64,000 nt of DNA from Meridianimarinicoccus zhengii. Lineage in GTDB: Bacteria > Pseudomonadota > Alphaproteobacteria > Rhodobacterales > Rhodobacteraceae. The notes beneath the pieces are model-generated. The model searched no databases. It was not told the DNA's origin and saw only the letters and a list, made by a program, of their open reading frames with translations. Positions 7,385 through 17,064 of this stretch are shown here, piece after piece; position 1 is the first letter of the stretch; each line of letters starts with the position of its first letter. The stretch covers positions 62,001 to 126,000 of the forward strand of contig NZ_QDFI01000002.1 in assembly GCF_003254465.1 (NCBI RefSeq), read 5' to 3'. A program made the position numbers and the translations under genes.

Positions 7385-8755
7385 ATGTCCATTCCACAGA
7401 CGGGCGGTGGTCCGATCGAACATCGCGACCAGCTGGCCGCCTATCTGGAAGCGGGCTGCAAGCCCAAGGACGACTGGCGCATCGGGACCGAGCATGAAAA
7501 ATTCGGCTATTGCCGGGACACGCTGAACCCGCTGCCCTATGACGGTCCGCGATCGATCCGTGCCATGCTCGAAGGGCTCCGCGACCGGTTCGGCTGGGCC
7601 GAGATCCGCGAGGCCGGGCACCTGATCGGGCTGGAAAAGGACGGCGCGAATGTCAGCCTCGAACCCGGCGGGCAGCTTGAACTGTCGGGTGCGCCGCTCG
7701 TGTCGATCCACGAAACCTGCGACGAGGTGAACACCCATCTGCGCGAAGTGCGCGAGGTTGCGGACCTGATCGGTGTGGACTTCATCGGTCTTGGCGCCGC
7801 ACCCATCTGGACCCATGACCAGATGCCGGTGATGCCCAAGGGCCGCTACAAGCTGATGACCGACTACATGGGGCGCGTCGGCACCCATGGCACGCAGATG
7901 ATGTATCGCACCTGCACCGTGCAGGTGAACCTCGACTTCGCGTCCGAGGCCGACATGGTGCAGAAACTGCGCGTGGCGCTGGCGCTGCAACCCGTGGCCA
8001 CGGCACTCTTTGCCAATTCGCCCTTCTTCGAGGGCAAGCCCAACGGGCACAAGTCGTGGCGGTCGCGCATCTGGCGCGATCTCGACCCGGACCGCACCGG
8101 CACGCTACCCTTCGTGTTCGAGGCCGGCATGGGGTTCGAGCGGTGGGTGGACTACGCGCTCGATGTGCCGATGTATTTCGTCTACCGCGACGGGAAATAC
8201 CTCGACGCGCTGGGCCAGTCCTTCCGCGATTTCCTGCGCGGCGAACTGCCCGCCCTGCCGGGCGAGATGCCGACCCTGTCGGATTGGGCCGACCACCTGA
8301 CCACGATCTTCCCCGAGGCGCGGATCAAGAAATTCATCGAGATGCGTGGCGCCGATGGCGGGCCGTGGCGGCGGCTCTGCGCGCTGCCGGCGTTCTGGGT
8401 CGGGCTGACGTATGACCAGGGCGCGCTCGATGCCGCGTGGGACCTGTGCCGCGACTGGGATGCTGACACGCGCGAGGCATGGCGCGTCGCGGCGTCGGTG
8501 GACGGGCTGCAGGCCCGCGTCGGCGGCATGTCGATGCGCGATATCGCGCGCGAGGCCGTCGCGATCGCCGAGGCTGGGCTGAAGGCCCGCGCGATCCCCG
8601 GCGCGGGCGGGATGATCGCGGACGAAACCCATTTCCTCAATGCGCTGCAGGAAAGCGTCGAAAGCGGGCGAACCCCCGCCGACGAGTTGCTGGAACGCTA
8701 CCACGGTGACTGGAATGGCGACCTGACGCGGATATACGCCGACTACAGCTACTGA
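7385..8755 (+). CDS. gshA: Glutamate--cysteine ligase (plant/alphaproteobacterial type)
   Basis: This enzyme makes gamma-glutamylcysteine from glutamate, cysteine and ATP, the rate-limiting step of glutathione synthesis in the cytosol. The 456-residue product matches the class found in plants and alphaproteobacteria: IGTEHEKFG (31-39) with the substrate glutamates, VSLEPGGQLELSGAPL, MPKGRYKLM, THGTQMMYRTCTVQVNLD and the closing GDWNGDLTRIY. Length is normal for the class. It ends six bases before the convergent serine hydrolase gene, with no obvious terminator between them. Confidence 0.95.
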   Translation: MSIPQTGGGPIEHRDQLAAYLEAGCKPKDDWRIGTEHEKFGYCRDTLNPLPYDGPRSIRAMLEGLRDRFGWAEIREAGHLIGLEKDGANVSLEPGGQLELSGAPLVSIHETCDEVNTHLREVREVADLIGVDFIGLGAAPIWTHDQMPVMPKGRYKLMTDYMGRVGTHGTQMMYRTCTVQVNLDFASEADMVQKLRVALALQPVATALFANSPFFEGKPNGHKSWRSRIWRDLDPDRTGTLPFVFEAGMGFERWVDYALDVPMYFVYRDGKYLDALGQSFRDFLRGELPALPGEMPTLSDWADHLTTIFPEARIKKFIEMRGADGGPWRRLCALPAFWVGLTYDQGALDAAWDLCRDWDADTREAWRVAASVDGLQARVGGMSMRDIAREAVAIAEAGLKARAIPGAGGMIADETHFLNALQESVESGRTPADELLERYHGDWNGDLTRIYADYSY

Positions 8756-8761
8756 CCCCGC

Positions 8762-9787
8762 TCAGGCGAGTCCGGTCACCAGCCCGTCGATCAGCCGCAC
8801 GAGATCGCCGAAATAGCCCTGCGACCGGGCGGGGCGTGTCGGGTCCGACGTGATCACCACGGTCAGCCCCCGCTGCGGCACAACGGCCACGACCTGCCCG
8901 CCATAGCCGCGCGCCAGCGCATAGGCCGCCCCGTCCGTGCGCCCAAGGAACCAGCCGAGACCGTAGCCCAGCCCCGACCACGGCGAGCGGGTACGCGCGC
9001 GAAAGCTGTCGCGGACCCATCCCGCCGACAGAACGCGGGTGCCATCCCACGTACCGCCCAGCCGGTACATTTCGCCGAAGCGGGCCAGCGCCATGGGCGA
9101 CAGCGCCATCTCGTTGCCGCCCATGTAGAAGCCCTGCGGATCGCGGGTCCAGGCGGGGATGTCGATGCCCAGGGGGCGGCCCAGCCAGCCGCGGGCCAGC
9201 GTCAGCAGGCTGTCGCCCGTCACCTCGGCCAGCACCGCGCCCAGCACATGGGTCGTGCCCGTGGAATACAGCATCTGCGCACCGGGGTCGGCCACCACGG
9301 GCCGCGACAGCGCGTCGGCCACCCAGTTGCGGCTGCCGACCCAGCCGCCGTAATTCGCGCCGGAGGTCCGCTCCAGCCCCGCCTGGAGGGTGACGAGGTC
9401 TTCGATCGTGATGCGCGCCACCCGTGGATCTGCCCCGGCGGGGATCAGCCGGGGCGCCACGTCGCCCAGCGTCGCCTCCAGCCCCGGCAGCGCGCCCCGA
9501 TCGATGGCGGCTCCGGTCAGTGCCGCGACCACGGTCTTCGACACGGACTTGACGTTGACCGGCGTGCCGAGCCCCGGCCCGCGCACCCGCTCGGCCAGCA
9601 CCGTCTCGCCATCGCGGAGCACGACCAGCGCGTTCAGCTGGTCAAGCATGCGGGCCTGCTCTGCCGCCGCCGCAAGCGCCGCATCCTGCGCACGGGCGCC
9701 GCGCGCAAGTGACAGCATGGGCGCGGCAAGGGCCGCGGTCAGCATCGCGCGGCGGGGCAGACGGGGTGCTATGGCTTGAATTCCCAT
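8762..9787 (-). CDS. Serine hydrolase, beta-lactamase/class C PBP family
   Basis: This exported 341-residue protein belongs to the beta-lactamase-like serine hydrolases (PF00144 type), which include D-amino-acid peptidases and esterases; the substrate is unknown. The catalytic SxxK is visible as SVSK, the tyrosine motif is probably YSTGTTH, and GYGLGWF and GYGGQ follow toward the third motif. From the ATG at 9787 it begins with MGIQAIAPRLPRRAML and a hydrophobic stretch ending in GARA before QDA, a twin-arginine-like or Sec signal peptide. A GTG at 9826 in the same frame overlaps the truA stop and could be an alternative, longer start. It follows truA on the same strand. Confidence 0.85.
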   Translation of the reverse strand: MGIQAIAPRLPRRAMLTAALAAPMLSLARGARAQDAALAAAAEQARMLDQLNALVVLRDGETVLAERVRGPGLGTPVNVKSVSKTVVAALTGAAIDRGALPGLEATLGDVAPRLIPAGADPRVARITIEDLVTLQAGLERTSGANYGGWVGSRNWVADALSRPVVADPGAQMLYSTGTTHVLGAVLAEVTGDSLLTLARGWLGRPLGIDIPAWTRDPQGFYMGGNEMALSPMALARFGEMYRLGGTWDGTRVLSAGWVRDSFRARTRSPWSGLGYGLGWFLGRTDGAAYALARGYGGQVVAVVPQRGLTVVITSDPTRPARSQGYFGDLVRLIDGLVTGLA

Positions 9788-9822
9788 GTCCTTAGTGTCG
9801 TCCGCCTGTGCCACAGTGCCAG

Positions 9823-10608
9823 TCACGTCTGCGCGACCGCGTCCGCGAACGGATCGTCCGGGTAGCCCACATGCGCTAGATACAGGCCCTGCGGCGGGCA
9901 GACCGGCCCGCAGGCCGCGCGGTCGCGGGCCATCAGCGCCGCGGTCACGTCGTCAGGGGTCCACGCGCCCGCGCCGACCCGCTCCAGCGTGCCCACGAAG
10001 CTTCGCACCTGATTGTGCAGGAAGCTGCGCGCGCGCACGTCGAAACGGTACTCGATCCCGTGCGGCACCGGATGGGCCGTGACCGTCAGCCGGTCGAGCG
10101 TCTTCACCGGGCTCGCGGCCTGGCAGATGGTCGAGCGGAAGGTGGTAAAGTCGTGGTGCCCGATCAGCCTGTCGGCCCCCGCCTGCATGGCCGCCACGTC
10201 GAGGGCGTGGCGCACCTGCCACACGAGGCCCGCGTCGTGGGTCGCGGGGGCGCGACGTGACAGCAGGCGAAACACGTAGCGCCGCTCCAGCGCCGAGAAC
10301 CGCGCATGCCAGTCGTCTGCCACTGCCGCCGCCGCTACCACGGCCACGGGTGCAGGCTTCAGATGGTGGTTCAGCGCGGCCATCAGCCGGAACGGTGCCC
10401 AGTCGCGGGCGAGGTCGGCATGGGCCACCTGGCCCCAGGCATGGACCCCCGCATCGGTCCGCCCGGCGGCGGCGATGCTGCCGACTTGCGGATCGACCCG
10501 CTGTAGAGCCGCCTCGACCGCGCCCTGAACCGAGGGCTGGTCGCGCTGGCGCTGCCAGCCGGCGAAGGGGCCGCCGTGGTACTCGATCTTCAGGGCAAAG
10601 CGGGGCAT
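9823..10608 (-). CDS. truA: tRNA pseudouridine(38-40) synthase
   Basis: TruA isomerises uridines 38, 39 and 40 in the anticodon arm of many tRNAs. The 261-residue product opens with [21 protein letters not shown]. It has the catalytic motif GRTDAGVHA, with D52 as the nucleophilic aspartate, and the later landmarks [16 protein letters not shown] and [10 protein letters not shown]. Length and motifs are normal. It is transcribed away from ycjX; the roughly 120 bases between them must hold both promoters. Confidence 0.96.
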   Translation of the reverse strand: MPRFALKIEYHGGPFAGWQRQRDQPSVQGAVEAALQRVDPQVGSIAAAGRTDAGVHAWGQVAHADLARDWAPFRLMAALNHHLKPAPVAVVAAAAVADDWHARFSALERRYVFRLLSRRAPATHDAGLVWQVRHALDVAAMQAGADRLIGHHDFTTFRSTICQAASPVKTLDRLTVTAHPVPHGIEYRFDVRARSFLHNQVRSFVGTLERVGAGAWTPDDVTAALMARDRAACGPVCPPQGLYLAHVGYPDDPFADAVAQT

Positions 10609-10727
10609 CGCCCCCGATTACCCGCGCGGGCCGGGGGCGGCAAGCCGGACCGATGCAGCGCGGGCTGGCATTGTGCCGCCCAGCCCCATAGATGTTGCCC
10701 GGAACACGAGAGCACGAGGGACAACCG

Positions 10728-12140
10728 GTGGTTCTGGGACGGCTGGCAGACGAGGTGACGCGCGGGATCGAAGGCCTCGGCCAGACCGTGAACGACACGC
10801 TGTTCGACCCGACCCTGCGGCTGGGCGTGACCGGGCTGTCGCGCGCGGGCAAGACGGTGTTCATCACGTCGCTCGTGGCCAACCTGATCGACCGCGGGCG
10901 GATGCCGCAACTGGCCGCCGCTGCCGACGGGCGCATCCTCACGGCGTTCCTTCAGCCTCAACCCGACGACACGGTGCCGCGCTTCGACTACGAGTCGCAC
11001 CACGCCGCCCTGACCGCCCCCGACCCGCACTGGCCCGAAAGCACGCGCGCGGTATCGCAATTGCGCCTGTCGCTGCGGCTGCGGCCCGGCGGGCTGCTGG
11101 GCGGCGTGACCGGGCCGCGGACCGTCCATCTGGATATCGTGGACTATCCCGGCGAATGGCTGCTCGACCTCGGACTGCTGGGCAAGAGCTATGACCAGTG
11201 GTCGGCGGATGCGCTGGCGCGGATGGACGACCGGCCCGGCGGTCCTGCGGCGCGGGACGCGCTGGCCGCCGCCGATGGCGCGGCGCGGCTGGACGAAGGC
11301 ACCGCGCAACGGTTTGCGCAGGGGTTCACCGGCTATCTGAGGGCGGCGCGCGCGGCGGGGTTTTCGGACTGCACGCCGGGGCGGTTCCTGCTGCCTGGCG
11401 AGATGGAGGGCTCGCCCGTGCTGACATTCGCGCCGCTGCCGCCGGGGCCTGCGCGCCGCGGCAGCCTGCGGGCGGAGTTTGCGCGGCGTTACGACGCCTA
11501 CAAGTCCCGCGTCGTGCAGCCGTTCTTCCGCGATCACTTCGCGCGGCTCGACCGGCAGATCGTGCTGGTGGATGCGCTGGGCGCGATCCATGACGGCCCC
11601 CGCGCGGTGGAGGATCTGCGCCGCACCATGGCCGACACGCTGGGCGCGTTCCGCCCCGGTGCCAACAGCTGGCTCGGGCGGCTGCTGGGCGCACGGCGGG
11701 TCGATCGCATCCTGTTCGCCGCGACCAAGGCCGATCACCTGCACCACAGCCAGCACGGGAAGCTGACCGCGATCATGGCGGCGCTGGTCAAGGACGCCCG
11801 CGCCCGCGCCGATTTCGCCGGTGCGAAGACCGAGGCGATGTCCATCGCCGCCCTGCGTGCCACGGTGGAGGAAACCCGCGACCATGACGGGCGCAGCCTC
11901 GACGTGGTGCGGGGGCGGTTGCTGGACGGCGGGCGACAGGCGGCGTTCCATCCCGGCGATCTCCCCGAAGACCCCGGCGCGCTGCTGTCGGCGGCGCGGG
12001 ACGGATCGCCCGCGTGGCTGGGGGACGACTACGCCTTCATGCACTTCGCCCCCGCGCGGCTGACCCTGCGCCCGGGCGAAGGCCCGCCGCATATCCGGCT
12101 GGACCGCGCCGCCCAGTTCCTGCTGGGCGACCGGCTTTGA
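10728..12140 (+). CDS. ycjX: YcjX-family P-loop GTPase-like protein (DUF463)
   Basis: YcjX proteins are large P-loop NTPases of the DUF463 family. In enterobacteria they belong to the phage-shock regulon, but their function is not settled. The 470-residue product has Walker A GLSRAGKT at 36-43, the switch region HLDIVDYPGEWLLDL, and an NKxD-like ATKADHL stretch. I start at the GTG at 10728, which has GAGGG 7 bases upstream and gives the family's usual N-terminus; an ATG at 10692 lacks a ribosome site. The TIGR01620 partner gene follows after 11 bases with its own strong ribosome site, as in many proteobacteria. No psp genes are nearby. Confidence 0.9.
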   Translation: MVLGRLADEVTRGIEGLGQTVNDTLFDPTLRLGVTGLSRAGKTVFITSLVANLIDRGRMPQLAAAADGRILTAFLQPQPDDTVPRFDYESHHAALTAPDPHWPESTRAVSQLRLSLRLRPGGLLGGVTGPRTVHLDIVDYPGEWLLDLGLLGKSYDQWSADALARMDDRPGGPAARDALAAADGAARLDEGTAQRFAQGFTGYLRAARAAGFSDCTPGRFLLPGEMEGSPVLTFAPLPPGPARRGSLRAEFARRYDAYKSRVVQPFFRDHFARLDRQIVLVDALGAIHDGPRAVEDLRRTMADTLGAFRPGANSWLGRLLGARRVDRILFAATKADHLHHSQHGKLTAIMAALVKDARARADFAGAKTEAMSIAALRATVEETRDHDGRSLDVVRGRLLDGGRQAAFHPGDLPEDPGALLSAARDGSPAWLGDDYAFMHFAPARLTLRPGEGPPHIRLDRAAQFLLGDRL

Positions 12141-12151
12141 AGGAGGCTGAT

Positions 12152-13156
12152 ATGGGAACGCCCAAGGGCCCGGTGCTGATCGAACTGGACGACGACGCGC
12201 AGGCGGCCCCGTCCCCCGCCGACGCGCCGCCGGTGCCGGATGCGATGGGGACCACGCCGGAGGCCGCGGCGATGCAGCGGCTTGCGCGGCTTGGCGCGCG
12301 GCCGCGCAACCGGCTGGCGGCGTGCTTCTGGGGGCTTGCGGGGGCGCTGGTGGCGACCTTCACGGCGCTTGCATTGTGGGGCGCGGTCGATGCGCTGCTG
12401 GCGCGCAGCGCGGTGCTGGGCTGGGCGGTCAGCGGACTGCTCGTGGCCTTCGGGCTTGTCTGTGCGGCGATTGCCCTGCGCGAGGCGGCGGCCTTCGGGC
12501 GGCTGGCGCGGATCGACCGGTTCCAGCACCGGGCCCGCGATGCGCTGGCCGGGGACGATCTGTCTGCGGCGCGGGCGCTGTCCGTGGATCTGGCCGCGTT
12601 CTACGCAGGGCGGGCGGAACTGGAACTTGGGCGCGACGGGCTGACGGCGCAGGCCGAGGCCAGTTTCGATGCCGATGCCGTGCTGGCGATGACCGAGCGC
12701 GCGCTGCTCGCGCCGCTCGACGCGCAGGCCCGCGCGCAGGTGGAGGCGGCGTCGCGCACGGTGGCCACTGTCACGGCGCTGGTGCCGCTGGCGCTGGCAG
12801 ACGTGATCGCGGCGGCGACCGCCAACCTGCGCATGATCCGCGGCATCGCGGAAATCTATGGCGGGCGCGCGGGCACGCTGGGCACGTGGCGGCTGATGCG
12901 CGCGGTGCTGACCCATCTCGTGGCCACGGGGGCGGTGGCGGTGGGCGACGACCTGATCGGGTCCGTGGCGGGCGGGTCGGTCCTGAGCCGCGTATCTCGC
13001 CGCTTCGGCGAGGGCGTGGTGAACGGCGCGCTCACGGCCCGCGTTGGCGTGGCGGCGATGGAGGTCTGCCGCCCGCTGCCGTTCCGCGCGGCGCCCCGTC
13101 CGTCGGTGGGCGGGCTGGTGAAGCGCGCATTGGCGGGACTGTTCGGGCAAGGCTGA
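12152..13156 (+). CDS. TIGR01620/YcjF-family inner-membrane protein
   Basis: This is the usual partner of YcjX, a DUF697-type membrane protein of unknown role. The 334-residue product has an acidic, proline-rich N-terminal tail, two hydrophobic hairpin segments at about residues 55-105 (LAACFWGLAGALVATFTALAL and LGWAVSGLLVAFGLVCAAIAL), a helical middle, and a C-terminal hydrophobic region (ATVTALVPLALADVIAAA onward). A strong AAGGAGG lies 6 bases before the ATG at 12152. The GC-rich gene is intact. YcjX and this protein are inferred to act together at the inner membrane. Confidence 0.85.
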   Translation: MGTPKGPVLIELDDDAQAAPSPADAPPVPDAMGTTPEAAAMQRLARLGARPRNRLAACFWGLAGALVATFTALALWGAVDALLARSAVLGWAVSGLLVAFGLVCAAIALREAAAFGRLARIDRFQHRARDALAGDDLSAARALSVDLAAFYAGRAELELGRDGLTAQAEASFDADAVLAMTERALLAPLDAQARAQVEAASRTVATVTALVPLALADVIAAATANLRMIRGIAEIYGGRAGTLGTWRLMRAVLTHLVATGAVAVGDDLIGSVAGGSVLSRVSRRFGEGVVNGALTARVGVAAMEVCRPLPFRAAPRPSVGGLVKRALAGLFGQG

Positions 13157-13393
13157 CAGGGTGGCAACCTTCATGCCTCCGGCAGGGATGCTTCGGGACA
13201 GAAGAGGCGCGCGCGCAGACGGCTTTACGCGCGCCGGGGCGGTGCCTATAAGCGCGGGCATGACGGGGATACGTGCCATCATCGCGCGAATTACCGGCCC
13301 GGCGCTCTGAGAGAGTTGCCGGGACAAGGCGCATGGCCTGCCGCGCCGCACCGAAACCCATCGCCTTCCAGCTCTTTCCGGGAATGATACCCC

Positions 13394-16360
13394 ATGTCGT
13401 CCGAGACGCTTGACTACAAAGACACGCTGAACCTGCCCCAGACGGATTTCCCGATGCGCGCGGGATTGCCGAAGCGCGAACCCGACTGGCTTGCGCGCTG
13501 GGAACGGATCGGGGTCTATGACCGGCTGCGCGCGGCGGCTGACGGGCGCACGCCCTTCGTCCTGCATGATGGCCCGCCTTACGCCAACGGGCACCTGCAT
13601 ATCGGCCACGCGCTGAACAAGACGATCAAGGACATGATCGTGCGCAGCCACCAGATGATGGGCTACGACGCGCGCTACGTCCCCGGCTGGGATTGCCACG
13701 GCCTGCCGATCGAGTGGAAGATCGAGGAGAAATACCGCGCCAAGGGCATGGACAAGGACGCCGTGCCGGTTGTGGATTTCCGCCGCGAATGCCGCGAGTT
13801 CGCCGCCGGCTGGATCGACGTGCAGCGCGAGGAGTTCAAGCGGCTGGGCGTGACCGGCGCGTGGGACCGTCCCTACCTGACCATGGATTTCCATGCCGAG
13901 CGGGTCATCGCGGCGGAGTTCATGACGTTCCTGATGACCGGGGTGCTCTATCAGGGGTCGAAGCCCGTGATGTGGTCCCCCGTGGAAAAGACCGCGCTGG
14001 CCGAGGCGGAGGTGGAATACCACGACCGCCAGACCGACGCGATCTGGGTGAAGTTCCCCGTGATGCGCGGCGGCAACGCGCCCATGCCGCTGGACGAGCC
14101 GTCGGATTTCGACGGTGCGAACCAGGCGATCCTCGCGGCGGACCTGCGCGCCGCGTCGGTTGTGATCTGGACCACCACGCCCTGGACCATTCCACAGAAC
14201 CGAGCGATCTGCTTCGGGCCGGAGATCGGCTACGGGCTTTACGAAGTGACCGGCACGCCGGACGAATGCTGGGCCGCTGTCGGGGACCGGTTCGTGATGG
14301 CCGACGCACTGGCCGAACAGGCACTGGTGTCGGCGCGGCTGGAGCCGGGGCAGTTCACGCGTCTGCGCTATGTCACCCCGGCCGAGTTGGCGGGCCTGAC
14401 CTGCGCCCATCCTCTGCGCGGGGCCGAAGGTTCTGACGGCGAATGGGATTTCGACGTCCCGCTGCTGCCCGGCGACCATGTCACCGACGACGCTGGCACC
14501 GGCTTTGTCCATACCGCGCCCAGCCACGGCGACGACGACTATGCCATCGGGCGGGCGCATGGTCTGCCGATGACGTTCAATATCCTCGACGACTCGTCCT
14601 TCCGACCGGACCTGCCCTTCTTCGCGGGGGAGCGGGTGATCGCCGAAAACGGCAAGCCGGGCGGCGCCAACAAGGCTGTGATCGCCAAGCTGACCGAGGT
14701 GGGCGGCCTTCTCGCGCGCAAGCGGATCACGATTTCCGACGCCCATTCATGGCGGTCCAAGGCGCCGGTCATCCGGCTCAACCGTCCGCAATGGTTCGCC
14801 GCCATCGACCGGGCAGTGGGTGACGGAAAGGATACCCACGGCACCACGATCCGCGAACGGGCCCTGACATCCATCGACAAGCTGGTGACATGGACCCCGC
14901 GCAGCGGCCGCAACCGGCTGTATTCGATGATTGAGAACCGCCCGGATTGGGTGCTGTCCCGTCAACGGGCCTGGGGCGTGCCGCTGACCTGTTTCACCAG
15001 GCGCGGGGCCAAGCCGGACGACCCGGATTTCCTGCTTCGCGACGCGCGGGTGAATGCCCGCATCCTCGCGGCGTTCGAGACCGAGGGCGCTGATGCATGG
15101 TACATGGACGGCGCCAAGGAACGCTTCCTTTCGCCCGACCACGACCCGGATGACTGGGACAAGGTGGACGATATCCTCGACGTGTGGTTCGACTCTGGCT
15201 CGACCCATGCCTTCGTGCTGCGCGACCGCGACGACGGCACGCCGGACGGCATCGCCGACGTCTACATGGAAGGCACCGACCAGCATCGCGGCTGGTTCCA
15301 TTCGTCGATGCTGCAGGCTTGCGGCACGATGGGGCGCGCGCCCTATCGCAACGTGGTCACCCACGGCTTCACGCTGGACCAGAAGGGTAACAAGATGTCC
15401 AAGTCGCTGGGCAACACCATCGCGCCCGACGACATCGTGAAGCAATACGGGGCCGATATCCTGCGGCTCTGGGTGGCGCAGGCGGACTATACCGCCGACC
15501 AGCGCATCGGGCCGGAAATCCTGAAGGGCACCGCCGACAGCTATCGGCGCTTGCGCAACACGCTGCGGTTCCTGCTGGGCAGCCTTGGCGATTACCGGCC
15601 CGAACTTGCGGTCGCGCGCGACGACATGCCGGAGCTGGAGCAATACGTGCTGCACCTCGTCGAAGGGTTGGATCGCCACGTGAAGGCGGGCTACGCGGCG
15701 TTCGATTTCCAGGGCGTGTTCCAGAAGGTGTTCCAGTTCGCCACGGTGGACCTGTCCGCGCTCTATTTCGACATCCGTAAGGACGCGCTGTATTGCGACG
15801 GGGATGACAGCCTTGACCGGCGCGCCGCGCTGACGGTGCTCGACATTCTCTTTCACCGGCTGACGACGTGGCTGGCGCCGATCCTCGTCTTCACCATGGA
15901 AGAGGTCTGGCTGGAACGCTTCCCCGGTGACGACAGTTCCGTGCATCTTCAGGACATGCCCCAGACGCCCGAGGGCTGGCACGATCCGGCGCTCGCCGAA
16001 CGCGTCGAAGCCCACCGCGCCGTGCGCCGTGTGGTGACCGGCGCGCTGGAGGAAGCCCGCCGCGACAAGGTGATCGGCGCGTCGCTGGAGGCGGCGCCGG
16101 TGGTGCATCTGCCCGCCGACACGGCGTCAAAGCTGGACCCGGCGAATTTCGCCACGCTCTGCATCACGTCGGACATCACGCTGACGACGGACCCAGTGCC
16201 GGCGGGCGCGTTCCGCCTGCCCGACGTGCCGGGCGCGGGGGTGGTCTTCGCGCGGGCCGAAGGCCAGAAATGCCAACGCTGCTGGAAGGTGCTGCCGGAT
16301 GTGGGCACCCATGACCACGCGGATGTGTGCGGACGCTGCAACGATGTGCTCGGCAAGTGA
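13394..16360 (+). CDS. ileS: Isoleucine--tRNA ligase
   Basis: This cytosolic class I synthetase charges tRNA-Ile and edits misactivated valine. The 988-residue product has the HIGH motif as HLHIGH at 67-72 within GPPYANGHLHIGHALNK, the editing-domain stretch VIWTTTPWTIPQNRAI, the KMSKS loop at 667-671 followed by LGN, and a C-terminal zinc ribbon, CQRCW with CGRC. The 237-base leader (13157-13393) holds no gene; an inverted repeat CCCGGC/GCCGGG lies at 13298-13323 and is of unknown significance. The last 17 bases overlap the following DUF3253 gene, which begins the dense run to recO. Confidence 0.98.
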   Translation: MSSETLDYKDTLNLPQTDFPMRAGLPKREPDWLARWERIGVYDRLRAAADGRTPFVLHDGPPYANGHLHIGHALNKTIKDMIVRSHQMMGYDARYVPGWDCHGLPIEWKIEEKYRAKGMDKDAVPVVDFRRECREFAAGWIDVQREEFKRLGVTGAWDRPYLTMDFHAERVIAAEFMTFLMTGVLYQGSKPVMWSPVEKTALAEAEVEYHDRQTDAIWVKFPVMRGGNAPMPLDEPSDFDGANQAILAADLRAASVVIWTTTPWTIPQNRAICFGPEIGYGLYEVTGTPDECWAAVGDRFVMADALAEQALVSARLEPGQFTRLRYVTPAELAGLTCAHPLRGAEGSDGEWDFDVPLLPGDHVTDDAGTGFVHTAPSHGDDDYAIGRAHGLPMTFNILDDSSFRPDLPFFAGERVIAENGKPGGANKAVIAKLTEVGGLLARKRITISDAHSWRSKAPVIRLNRPQWFAAIDRAVGDGKDTHGTTIRERALTSIDKLVTWTPRSGRNRLYSMIENRPDWVLSRQRAWGVPLTCFTRRGAKPDDPDFLLRDARVNARILAAFETEGADAWYMDGAKERFLSPDHDPDDWDKVDDILDVWFDSGSTHAFVLRDRDDGTPDGIADVYMEGTDQHRGWFHSSMLQACGTMGRAPYRNVVTHGFTLDQKGNKMSKSLGNTIAPDDIVKQYGADILRLWVAQADYTADQRIGPEILKGTADSYRRLRNTLRFLLGSLGDYRPELAVARDDMPELEQYVLHLVEGLDRHVKAGYAAFDFQGVFQKVFQFATVDLSALYFDIRKDALYCDGDDSLDRRAALTVLDILFHRLTTWLAPILVFTMEEVWLERFPGDDSSVHLQDMPQTPEGWHDPALAERVEAHRAVRRVVTGALEEARRDKVIGASLEAAPVVHLPADTASKLDPANFATLCITSDITLTTDPVPAGAFRLPDVPGAGVVFARAEGQKCQRCWKVLPDVGTHDHADVCGRCNDVLGK

Positions 16361-16589
16361 CATCTCGGCGGTGTTGATGGACCTTGCCCATCGGCGCGGG
16401 GCGGGCAGGACATTCTGCCCGTCCGAGGCCGCCCGCGCGCTCGCCGCTGACTGGCGCCCGCTCATGCACCCCGTGCGGGCCGAAGCCGCCCGGCTGGCGG
16501 CGCAGGGGCGGCTGGTGGCCACACAGAAGGGGCAGCCGGTCGATCCGGTGGCCGCGCGCGGCCCGATCCGGCTGGGGTTGGCGCCGTGA
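16344..16589 (+). CDS. DUF3253 family protein
   Basis: This 81-residue protein matches DUF3253, a small family of unknown function common in alphaproteobacteria, often near S-adenosylmethionine or translation genes. Visible landmarks are [20 protein letters not shown], then [21 protein letters not shown] and QKGQPVDP near the end, suggesting a small winged-helix fold. I chose the ATG at 16344 because it gives the family length; it overlaps the end of ileS by 17 bases. Its stop overlaps the GTG start of acpS (GTGA), so translation is probably coupled through the three genes. Confidence 0.85.
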   Translation: MCSASDISAVLMDLAHRRGAGRTFCPSEAARALAADWRPLMHPVRAEAARLAAQGRLVATQKGQPVDPVAARGPIRLGLAP

Positions 16590-17005
16590 TCCTCGGCATC
16601 GGGACGGATCTGGCCAATATCGACCGGATCGCAGGGACGCTCGATCGGTTCGGCGACCGCTTCAAGACGCGGGTCTTCACCGAGACCGAACAGCGCAAGG
16701 CCGAAAGCCGCGCGGACGTGGCGGGCACCTATGCCAAACGCTGGGCCGCGAAGGAGGCCTGCTCCAAGGCGCTCGGCACCGGGCTGCGCATGGGGATCGC
16801 GTGGCGCGACATGGCCGTGTCGAACCTGCCCACGGGCCAGCCCGTGATGGCAGTGACCGGCTGGGCCGCGGCGCGTTTGGCCGAGATGACCCCGCCGGGT
16901 CATGACGCAATCATCCATGTCACCCTGACCGACGACCACCCATGGGCGCAGGCCTTCGTGGTGATCGAGGCGCGCCCGCGCCCCGCCGACCGCCACGCTT
17001 CTTGA
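16586..17005 (+). CDS. acpS: Holo-[acyl-carrier-protein] synthase
   Basis: AcpS transfers 4'-phosphopantetheine from coenzyme A to a serine of acyl carrier protein, activating it for fatty acid synthesis. The 139-residue product shows the family motifs [14 protein letters not shown], with metal ligand D8, and [12 protein letters not shown], with E57. It starts with GTG, overlapping the stop of the preceding gene by four bases. It lies in the ileS-to-recO run, in front of lepB. Confidence 0.95.
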   Translation: MILGIGTDLANIDRIAGTLDRFGDRFKTRVFTETEQRKAESRADVAGTYAKRWAAKEACSKALGTGLRMGIAWRDMAVSNLPTGQPVMAVTGWAAARLAEMTPPGHDAIIHVTLTDDHPWAQAFVVIEARPRPADRHAS

Positions 17006-17064
17006 CTCCCCATGCCCCCGCGCCCATGAAGCGCCGGACCGAGGGCACAGGCAGGACAGCAGGC

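Noticed and set aside
13157-13393. Possible T-box or riboswitch leader upstream of ileS
   Set aside because: No T-box sequence, specifier loop or terminator with a T-run is visible; only a short GC inverted repeat. T-boxes are not expected in this group.
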